Assembly: GCA_965112735.1 (NCBI GenBank)
Contig: OZ218950.1
Span: 1,798,001 to 1,862,000 of the forward strand
Direction of reading: 5' to 3'
From: Phaeosaccion multiseriatum
Lineage: Eukaryota; Ochrophyta, other classes
Length of the DNA stretch: 64,000 nt
In this document: piece by piece, positions 50,594 through 60,700 of the stretch
Layout of the letters: each line of letters begins with the position of its first letter
Numbering within the stretch: the stretch's first letter is position 1
Program-made: the position numbers and the translations under genes
The notes under the pieces: model-generated
The model's database searches: none
What the model was told of the DNA's origin: nothing
What the model saw: the letters and a program-made list of their open reading frames with translations, nothing else

Positions 50594-52008
50594 ATGGCTC
50601 GCCGTAACTTGGGCATATCTTGCGAGGTGCAGTTTGAAGCACCCGTAGCCGAAGTGATCGAGGCAGAGGCCTTGGCAGAGCTCATTGTAGCGGCATCAGC
50701 AGGGGCAAGTGGGGGGGGAGGAAGAGGAGGCGCCGGACGCGGCACCGGCGAGGAGGAGGAGGATGCCATGATGCTGGGGCTCAATGATGGCGCGGAGCCC
50801 GGCGCTCCCGGCCACCGCAAGGAGCTCATCGTCATTGACACGCGAGACGCCGACCACGCCGGTGGCCACATTAAGGGGGCCATCTCCATTCCATACGACA
50901 AGGTTAAGGCCCACCTCCCGCAGCTCGTGGCCCAGCACGGCAAAGGGAAAGTGCTGGTGGTCTACTGCATGTACTCCAAAGAAAGGGGCCCACAGGCGGC
51001 GGCGGACTTGCTGCTGGCGCTGAGCAACGAGGGTGGGGATGCCAGTGAAAGGAGCGACGTGTACGTACTTCGTGGCGGCTTTCACCACTGGTTGAATAAC
51101 TGGCTGGATGACGCGGAGGACTGCGAGGCCTTCATCGAGAACTACGAGCCGGATCTCTGGCGCTTTGAGAGTGAGAAGATGCAGGTAAGAAGGAAGGAAA
51201 AGGAGGAAGAGGGGCGGGTTGGGCCGGGCCATCTCAAGTCGACAGGCCAGCGGGGTGGGGTGGGGAAGGTGTGCTGTGTTAGGCAGGATACACATAGGGT
51301 ACACATAGGGTACACACATGATACACATAGGGCACACATAGGATACACATAGGATACACATAGGGTACACATAGGGTACACATAGGGTACACATAGGGTA
51401 CACACAGGGTACACATAGGGTACACATGGGGTACACACAGGATACACATGGGGTACACATAGGATACACATAGGGTACACATAGAGTACACATAGAGTAC
51501 ACATAGGATACACATAGGATACACATAGGGTACACATAGGATACACATAGGGTACACATAGGGTACACAGGTGGGATGGGGCCTCGTAGTGGGTGGTAGA
51601 GGGAGAAGGTGAGAAGGGGAGGGAGGGGACGTACAATGTGAGTGGAGCCCCCAAGAGAGAGGGGAGGTGGAAGAAAACGGTTGCCTCCCGGCCTCTCCTG
51701 CGGTTTGAGATACCATAGTGTACTCTTGCCTCTTTCTCCCCTCTCTCTGTCCCTCCCTTCCTCCCTCCCTCCCTCTCTTCCCCCCCCCCCTCCCCCCCTC
51801 TCTCTCTCACACACACACACTCTCTCTTGCCTCTCTTCATTTCTCTCTCTCACTCACTTTCTCTCCCTCTCTCCCTCCCTCCCTCCCTCTCCCTCCCTCT
51901 CTCTCTTCTCTTGGACAGCTTGTGCACACCTGCGACCACCCGGATACCTCTCTTGATGTGGCCATTCGAAGGCTCAGCAGCGAGGGCATCCCCGGGGCGG
52001 AGGTGTAA
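50594..52008 (+). CDS. CDC25/ACR2-type rhodanese-fold protein
   Basis: Rhodanese-fold phosphatase or arsenate-reductase-like protein. Exons 50594-51184 and 51919-52008, 226 aa. The start ATG opens MARRNLGISCEVQFE, followed by a Gly/Glu-rich insert (residues 36-58). The fold is shown by ELIVIDTRDADHAGGHIKGA (the CDC25 CH2A-like strand) and VLVVYCMYSKERGPQAAADL. The active loop C-MYSKE-R (Cys at about residue 125) has seven residues as in CDC25 and ACR2, not six as in sulfurtransferase rhodaneses; the usual His before Cys is Tyr. VYVLRGGFHHWLNNWLDD is the conserved last helix. The substrate (phosphotyrosine, phosphothreonine or arsenate) cannot be decided here. The intron carries a TACACATAGG array. 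Confidence 0.82.
51286..51572. repeat. GGGTACACATA/GGATACACATA array
   Basis: About 25 copies of a 10-12-mer (TACACATAGG or TACACATGGGG) in the CDC25-like intron. The Cys-Val-Tyr-Pro open frames on the minus strand are repeat artefacts. Confidence 0.88.
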
Positions 52009-52398
52009 GCGACTAGACGGGTGGGAGGGGTGAGAGAAAGACACACACCACACACACACATACACACACGCTCACACTACTTCATACCCACCTGTCCTCT
52101 TCGTCCTCCCCGTCTTGGATCTTGACTTTGTGTGGTATGGTAGAGTGGTAGAGCGAGGCGTGGGGGTTGGGTCCGTTCCCATCTGAGTTGTCAATGCAAT
52201 GCTTGTTTGTGTATTGTGATTTGGACCAGCCGAACGTATGTGTATGAATATAGCCCATTCATTCGCACAGACATTCAGCATTGAATGGCAGCGTGGGTGA
52301 GGCTGGGCAGCTTTTGTTGTGATGTTGTTGTTCGTGTTGTTGCCGTTCTATATAGTGAAGTGACTCTGAATGATGTAGGGTAGTGACAGCATTAAAAA

Positions 52399-52437
<39 letters not shown>

Positions 52438-53370
52438 ATTTCCCTCGTCTCCTTCGTTAGGCAGTAGTCAGGCAGGCGGGCAGGGAGGGAGGGGGGGGGG
52501 GGTATTATGTCAGTGGGCTTTGGTCACACACACAACACATACACAAACACACACACACACTTCTCTCTCTTGTATACTGGGGCGATGGTGTGGTCAGTGG
52601 GCCCTCGATAGGTTATATTAGGTCGTTAAAAGACACCCACTCTCCCACGTAAGGGCGGGGTTGTACACGTAGAGAGGGGATAGAAACACTTGTCTGTGGG
52701 CTATGTAAGGAACGGATCGGTCCCGACGATCCCGACTCTCTCACTTGAATCGGAACACACACACACCCTAACTTCAGACCTTTCTAATGAATAAGAAGAA
52801 AGGAACAGAAAAGAAAGAAAGAGGGGGAGGGGCTGTTGCACTCCCCTTGCCCACCCCTACCTGGAGAGACAACAATGACTCAACTCGGCGATGGAGGCAC
52901 TATAGGGGGGGGAGGGCCCTCGGGGCTGCAAGACACCCATACGTAAGACCCGCATGGCCCTCACGTAAGGAATAGGAGTTTCAGTTTGTTAGGCCTCCCC
53001 AATATAGTACTGAACTTGATGGAGGTTGGAGGAGGCAACGATGCCGGCATTCGACTTGTCTCGACGAGGGCAACACGATACGCATGTTCAAACTCGCTAA
53101 AACAGTAGGAACCAGTTTGAGGTGGTGAAGGGAGGGGGGGGGGTCGTTTAGGTGTATTTTGGGCGATTGCTCTTACGTTAGAGCGGCGTAAGCCGCTCAC
53201 GTTGGAGCGACGAGTAACTTGCCTGCGTCCTCTCCGTTCACACCCACATCCGCGACGACTAAAAGATTAGAAGTAGTTGTATAAAAATTTAGAAAAAAAA
53301 CTATGTAAGCAACCACCCCACACCGGCTTTCCAGCATTCCAAACGCCCCGCCCCCCTTCCCCTTCGGTCT

Positions 53371-53404
<34 letters not shown>

Positions 53405-53749
53405 GTGTGTATGTGCGCGTATGTGTGTGTTTGTGTGTGTTTCACTTTGTAATATCTCATCATCTGTACAGCAAGTCCTTGCCTGGCCCTGCCCTCGTAG
53501 GGTCGAAGCCGTACGCAAACAAATAAACCGCCCACATCCTTACTGGGCTCTCGTAAAAGGTTGGCTATAACGCACAGGTCTCCGATACGGGGTGGTGCCT
53601 TGCTCGCTCGCTCAGCGCCCCCTCGGCTGAGTCAGTCATCTATCTATCCGGGACAGCAAAGCATTTGTCATTTTTCGCCCCTCATTTCTTCTTCCTCTTC
53701 TTCTTCTTCGGGCGTCCAAAAACTCTTTCCTCTCTCTAAAGAACTCTCT
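52009..53749. other. Convergent intergenic region between CDC25-like and light-harvesting genes
   Basis: 1.74 kb, the longest gene-poor stretch. It contains (AG)n at 52404-52432, poly-G near 52490-52501, several TACGTAAGG boxes (52648, 52941 and 52965) and a (TG)n at 53372-53402. No protein block was recognised on either strand. Confidence 0.55.
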
Positions 53750-56210
53750 TTAGGTGTACTGGGCTCCGAACTGCAAACAGGCAGTAGACAAGTGTTGGAA
53801 AAGCCAGGGAGGAGACTGGTTCGTCAGGTGAAGGTGAGGGGGACGGACGGCAACAAAGAGACAAGACCCGACCCAGACCCAGACCCATCACGACAGGGAC
53901 ATACACACCAAATGCACCTGTACAGTCTGCACGCCTCCTCACTCCCCTCTTCCCCTCCCCTATTTCCCTCCCTCACTCCCCTCCCTCTTCCCTTCCTCGC
54001 CCCCACCTCCACTCACCATAGCGGTTTGGACGAAGAGTCCAATGATGGCGACCATCGCCAGTCGGCCTGGCAAGTGGTAACATGTTGGGGGGGGGGGATT
54101 AGATAATGAAGACAGGAGATTCATGGAGATTGGACACACACACACACACACAAACCCTTGCTTGCACCACTCCCCAGCTCCCTCCCTTTCGCTACTCTTA
54201 CGCCTCGCCCCCGACCCAGACAAGAACAAAACACAAGTGGCACACACACGAAGCACCAACAACAGCACCAAAGCAGACACTGACACTGACCGTTCTTGAT
54301 CTCCTTGAGTTTGAGCTTGTCCTGCTCTGCCTGGGGCTTTGCGTAGAAGGTTGCTGCTGACTTAGGGTCCTGGGGAACCATGTCCCATGCGCTCTTGTTC
54401 TCGGAGCTGAACATGGCGTTGGTGGCCCTCAGTTCGAAGATGCCAATCGCTGCGAGGAGAATAGTGAGAGAGGGAGGAAGGGAGGGAGAAGGGGAAGGGA
54501 GTGAAAGGGAGGAGCAGGACGGGGAGGAAGGAGGAAGGAGGGAGGGTTAGAAAGGAAGAGAGAGAAGAACACACAAGACTTGATCACGCAGAGCAAAGAG
54601 AGATGGGGATGAAACGTGTACGTGTGTGTGTGACTGTGTTGTTTTGCCTCACCTGCCACGGTCTGTGCGTGTCCCGACAGGGGCTCATCGAGCACGGCCT
54701 GGAAGGGGTTGTTGGTGGTGAGCCAGTCACCGGGGAGGTGGAACTTCTGTACAACGAGGAAGCCCACCACCTATCCGTCCGTGCGTCCGTGCGTTCGTTT
54801 GTTCCGTGGTTGGAGGGAGGGAGGGAGGGAGGAAGGGGGAGGGGGGAGGGGGGAGGGGGGAGGGGAGGGGAGGGAGAGAGCAAGGGGGGGGGGGCAGAAG
54901 AGAGAGCAAGGGGACGAGAACATAAGAGGGTGAGCACCACACGGAAACAAAATATAGGAAACAAAAGGGCAGAGAAGTACCAATACGGGGAGTGCGCCAG
55001 GAAGGGAGACGAAAAATTGCTTCTCTTCCTCCCTTCCCGTGCCCCAAGCAGCCCCTTCAAGTAGCATCCAACCGTCAGCTAGCAATGACTGAAAGTGCCC
55101 AATGCCGTGCAAGAGCTGGCGAACAAACACGGAGCCTAACGAAGAAGAGGGCTTTTTTTTTCAAAACCACTTACCGCAAGCATCGCTACGCGCCCGTGCT
55201 TAAGCTCGGCCGCTGCGATGAGAGAAATACAGCAGAGGGGTGGGCAGTAGAGTGAGCGATTTGGATGAATTTGTTGATGTTGATGTTGATGTTGATGGTG
55301 GTGGTGGTGGTGGTGCTAACAGGCAGGCACTTTACACTTCGCCTCGCTCCACGGCATTGCAAGAACCGCCCCTTTCTCTCACATACAAAGCAACACCCCC
55401 CTCGCGTGCACGCAGCTAGCTGGCCGGCCCGCAGCCCCATTGCCACCACATCATGCCCTCAATCATCAATACAATGCCGTCGAGCAGAGGAGATATTCCG
55501 CTCCACCGCGAGCCAACCATCGTGGAGGGCTAGACCGCGAGCCAACCACCGTGGAGGGGTAGCAATCTGCCGCTATTCCCCCCCCCGTTGCTTTTTACTA
55601 AATAAAAACAAGCTGAGCAAAAACAAGCAGCAAGCATACCCAGCAGGACACGTTCAGCTGAGCAAAGTAAAGCAATTGCTCAAGTCGCAATCGCCCAAGT
55701 CGTTCGCGCATCCTGTGCTCCCTGCTGATACTCTCCAGTTCATGCTCTCCGAAAAAAGCCAACGTGGCGAAATGCCTGCCGGAAGAGTGACCGCCTGGTG
55801 CCACTCTACCACTGTGCATCACCCAACCCTCTCTTCCTATCTTTCTTTCTCTCTTTTGCTCTCTCTCTCTCTCTCTTTGTCCTCGTCCCACTTGCCCTTT
55901 CTTCCTCTCTCTCTCTCATCATGTCATTACAAATTCGGAGTTCCTTCAACTCACCCTGGATGTAGTTCAAATCAAAGGTGTCACTGAATCTAAGAGGGTC
56001 AAATCCTACGTCTCCGATCATTGTCCCGTCCAGCTTAGGGGGCTGCGTAATAAAGGGCAGAGCCTTGCTCATCCCCGGCTTGGCAGCCATCATCCTGGTC
56101 GATGATGCCGGTGAGGAACGAGTAGACACAGAGGGCATCAAGGTGGGCGCCATGAACCCATGGGCTCCGGCAGCCAGCAAAGCAACAGAGGCGACTGCGA
56201 CGGACTTCAT
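53750..56210 (-). CDS. Chlorophyll-binding light-harvesting protein (VCP/FCP family), plastid-targeted
   Basis: Thylakoid antenna protein. Exons (minus): 56210-55955, 55212-55175, 54770-54653, 54449-54291, 54066-54017, 53770-53750; phases close, 213 aa. The start at 56210 gives signal peptide MKSVAVASVALLAAGAHG cut before FMAP (ASAFAP-type), then a short transit region to about residue 45. Mature part: GTMIGDVGFDPLRF; helix 1 AAELKHGRVAMLAVVGFLV with the Glu and His ligands and Arg; VQKFHLPGDW; helix 2 AIGIFELRATNAMF; helix 3 EIKNGRLAMVAIIGLFVQ with the symmetry-related Glu-Asn-Arg. The 38-nt exon 2 codes exactly the core of helix 1. The last exon (FGAQYT, stop) is short and the least certain. 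It is head-to-head with a NEK kinase 176 bp away. Confidence 0.88.
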
Positions 56211-56386
56211 TTTCTTGCAAGGAGGTGGGGTAAAGGAATCTCTAAGCTCTCTATGCCCTCTTGTTTTGAAGATCTTTCCGATTTTTGTTTTCAAGCATCA
56301 CGTGGCGAATTTGGAAGCATACGGGTTTGAGTTTCAGTGCCCGCGGGCACTAACTGCCAAGGATCCCCTAAAACAAAACAAAAAAA
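56211..56386. promoter_or_regulatory. Divergent promoter region, light-harvesting protein / NEK kinase
   Basis: 176 bp between opposed starts, the tightest head-to-head gap. A poly-A-rich stretch (AAAACAAAACAAAAAAAATG) runs into the NEK start codon. Confidence 0.45.
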
Positions 56387-57761
56387 ATGCCGGGCGAGGT
56401 GAAGCATCGGGGAGGCCCCGATCCCTATTGCATCCGCGCAGAGGAGGAGGGGAAGAGCAGAGCAGAGGATCGGCGGAGCTGCCGTGCAGACTTTCATTTC
56501 CTCGCAGAGGAGGAGGGGAAGAGCAGAGCAGAGGATCGGCGGAGCTGCCGTGCAGACTTTCATTTCCTGGGCAAGCTCGGCAGCGGCTCCTTCGGCACTG
56601 TCCACAAGGTGCGTGCTACTTTCCCACTTAAAGAGTGGACAGGACGTGCTACCCTTACATCGTCCTCGAATCGTAGGCCAACATTTCTCTCTCTTTGTCT
56701 CATGTCTCGCTCCCTCGTCCTCGACCGAGCGAAGCGTAGGCAGGCAGTGCTTTTTCCTCGCCAGGGCCTGCCTCGTCTTGTGTGTGTTTCGCTCCAAACC
56801 TGGCTGATGCACCTGCTGCTACTACTACTGCTGCTGCTCAGGTGCTTCGGACGAGGGATGGGCTGGACTATGTCATCAAGACGGTCCGCATCGGCGACTT
56901 GGGCTACAAAGAGCAGCTCGAGGTGCGTCCGTCGGCACAAGCGTCTGCTTCCCTCTCCTACCTACCCATCAAATCTCATCCTCTGAGAATCTCCCTTGTC
57001 CCCGTCCCTATGTCTCCATATTTAATCCATAAGCAGCCTCCATTGTCCTCTTGGTGCTCCAGCCCATTTCTAAGATTGCTACCCCATTCGCACGACTGTG
57101 TAAGTACCCTCAACAAATAACATGCCCAACGTGGCTACAATCCTACAACCTGCACTGCCTCCCGCCCCTCCACTCCCACTTCTGGCTCAGGCCATCAACG
57201 AGGTGACTCTGCTCGCCAAGATGAGAAGTCCCCACGTGGTGCAGTACCTGGACAGCTTCGTCGAGGAAGACGGTGAGTAATGAGTAGCAATGAGTAGAGT
57301 ATAAAGAGAACACAATACTTCAACATATTCAACATTGGCACTGCACTGCCCTTCGACTGGAAAGTCCGGCTTTCTGCCCCGCAGGAAAGGCCTATGAAAA
57401 AAAGAACACAGAGGGAGGAGGCTCCAGGCTCGGACTGCTTTGCGGGGGGGGGGGGGGGTGCGGGTTCAGCGTCCCCTGTGGGGCCCTAGCACTTGACCAA
57501 CCGCACCGGTCCAATCCGATCCGATACAGTGTGAAGAGGAGCACCGGCCAGAGCGTCTGTCTGTCCGGCCAAGACTCACACCTCCTCCTCGACCCTTCCC
57601 TCCCTCCCTCCCTCCCTCCCTCCCTCCCTCCCTCCCTCTTTCCCTCCAGTACTGCATATAGTGATGGAGTTTTGCAATCGAGGGGACCTTGCTCGCCTGC
57701 TGAAGCGATGCAAGGAGGGCTGCTCCTCGTCCAGTGCTAGTGGCAATGCACGTCCGCAGCA

Positions 57762-57796
<35 letters not shown>

Positions 57797-60700
57797 TGGT
57801 GGTACAGAAGCAGCACCACTGCTTGGCAGAGGAAAGGACATGGTCAGTTGCGCTGCAGATCTTGCTGGGGCTGCACTTCATCCACGGGCAGAAGGTGAGC
57901 AGCAAGAGCGAGCCCAAGGAGGAGGGGACACAGAGGGAGAGGAGGGGAGAGGAAAGAGGGCAGAGGAGGGGAGTGGGGGGGAGAGCGGAGAGAAGGAGAG
58001 AAACGAAACGTCCACCCAAACGATACAGTCCGCGATCTTATGACTCTCCACTCATGTGTACTTGGTTTGGCCTCCCCTCCTTCTCGCACCCCCTCCTCCT
58101 CCCCTGCCCCCCTCCTCCCATCCACCGCCAAACCCCCCCTTCCTTTCCGCACGCAGGTACTTCACCGCGACATGAAGGCAGCCAACGTGTTCCTGCACAA
58201 GGACGTGGTGACTGGAGAGCACCTTGTTAAGATTGGGGACCTGGGAGTAGCCAAGCTGCTTGGCACGAGCTCGGCCTTCGCCAACACCGTTGTGGGCACT
58301 CCGTACTACCTCTCGCCGGAACTGTGAGTAGGAGAAGGACGGAGGGAGAGGGAGGGAGGGACGGACGGAGGGAGAGAGGGAGGGAGGGGGGGAGGGGGGG
58401 AGGGAGAGAGGGAGAGGGAGGGAGAGAGGGAGAGAGGGAGGGAGAAAGGGAGAAAGGGAGGGAGGGAGGGAGGGAGGGAGGGAGGGAGGGAGGGAGGGAG
58501 GGAGGGAGGGAGGGAGGGAGGGAGGAAGGAAGGAAGGGAGGGAGGGAGGGAGGGGGTGTAGGATGAATACGAAGGTGGAGAAAGGGGGTGTACTTAGAAT
58601 ATGCCCCTCCTTGCTCTCGGCCTTCTCACCCCACCCCTCCATCGCATCGGATGGGTAGCCTTTCCCTCCTCCTCCCTCATCACCTCATCACCCCTTTTGT
58701 CCCTGTCTATCTCTCTCCCTCCTTCCTTCCCCCCCTTCCTTCCTACCTACCTACCTACCTACCTACCTCCCTCCCTCCCCCTGTCCCTTCCTTCCCCTTC
58801 CCCCTACTCCTGCTGCACTATAGGTGCGAAGACAAGCCTTACAACGCCAAGAGTGACTTGTGGGCGGTAGGTGTGCTGCTCTACGAATGTTGCATGCTCA
58901 GCCACCCCTTCGAGGCAAGCAATCAATGCGCTCTCATTCTCAAGATCATCAAGGGGAAATACCCCGCCATTCCAGAGGTAGGTAGTACTGGGTGACAGGG
59001 GGGGGTGGCGGGGGGGGGTGGGGTTAGTGAAGTTTGGGGAAGAAGGGAAGGGAAGGGGAGAGAGGGGGGGAAGTAGCTACGTGGTAGGTACGTAGGGAGG
59101 GGAGGGAGGAAGTACAAGCAGTTGTATGGGTATGTAGGGGGGGGAGGGGGGAGGCAGGGAGTGCGTGGTGCATGGATAGGTGGGAATGGTAGAATGGTAG
59201 ACGGGTGGATAAAGGGAGTGAGGGAGGGGACCTGACATGACCAGACCTGACGCCTTTCATTCGACCCCCCTCGCTCTCAACACTCGATACTCGATACTCG
59301 ACATTCGACACTTGACACTCGATACTCGATACTCGATACTCGATACGTCGACACCCGATACTCGATACTGATATCGATGCTCGATACTCTATACTCGATA
59401 CTCTATACTCGATACTCGATACTCTATACTCGATACTCGCTGCTCGTCTCTGGAGAGTAGGGCAAGGTCTCCGAACCGCTTCGCCTGCTCGTCAACCTCC
59501 TGCTGCAGAGAGACCCCGACAAGCGGTGAGTTGGAGTTTGAATATGCTAGTTTGCTTGAGTATACTTTCACGCACTGCCCCGCTCATTCACTCCCTCCCT
59601 CCCTCCCTCCCTCTCTCCCTTCCTCCCTCCCTCCCTCCCTCCCTCCCGCCCTCCTCTCCCTGATCTGACCGTCTGATCTCCCCAGGCCCTCTGTGGGGGA
59701 GATGTTCGGCATGCGGGAAGTGCGCCACAGAGCCAAACGTTACCGTCTGAGCCTTCCAGAGGGGGATCCCGGGTGGGAACACGCGCTCGGGAGGGGAGAG
59801 TCGTCTGAGGAGGGCTCACAACAACCACAACGACAACGACCCGACGTATCTCCTCGCGTCCCTACCGCCTCCTCTTCCTCTAGTACACACGGGAGTCCTG
59901 AGGAGGAGGAAGAGGAGGAGGAGGAGGAGGAGGAGGAGGAGGAGGAGGAGGAGGAGGAGGAGGAGGAGGAGGAGGAGGAGGAGGAGGAGGAGGAGGAGGA
60001 GGAGGAGGAGGAGGAGGAGGAGCTAACCCGGCCAGAGAGCAAGAGTGGAGAAGAGGAAGAACATGCTTGTCCAGGAAGTGATGACGGTGGGAGAAGGAGG
60101 AGGAGGAGGAGGAGGAGGAGGAAGTGGGGCGAAGTGGCGAACATGGGGGAGATCGGGGACATCCAAGCTCCAGGCGTGAGCGGAGGAGGAGGGGGGGGGA
60201 GAGGGCGAGGAGGAGGAGGAGGAGGAGGAGGAGGAGGAGGAGGAGGAGGAGGAGGGCGAGGAGGAGAGAGGGCAATCCATGGAGCAGGGGACGGGGGCAG
60301 CAGAGAGAGAGACGGAGCCGCAGTGGGCTGGGCGGAGGAGGGGGGAAGGGGCAGGGGGGAAGCGAGACCAAGAAGGAGATCGAGGCGGAGTACAGCTGCC
60401 CCCTCCGCCTCGTCTTGCTCTCCGAGTAGCGGGTACCTCGGCAAGCAGGATCGGGGCCCTCGCCACCCCTACCAATTCCGTAGCCGTCGCCAAACTCCTG
60501 CCCGCCAGCCTGGGGGAGGAGGAGGTGGAGGGGGAGGAGGAGGAGGACGAGAAGAAGAAGGGCGGGACGGCAGGGGCAATAGGGGAACCAGCAGCACCAG
60601 CAGCAACAGCAGCAACAGCAGCAGCACCAGCAGTAGGATGGTCGACGCCGCCCACATCGGGAATGTGAGAGGCACACGCGTGCGAGGCCCAGGTATGGGG

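Noticed and set aside
52961-53200. 79-aa minus-strand frame downstream of the light-harvesting gene
   Set aside because: No recognisable domain, no start context or splice partner; probably 3' flanking sequence.
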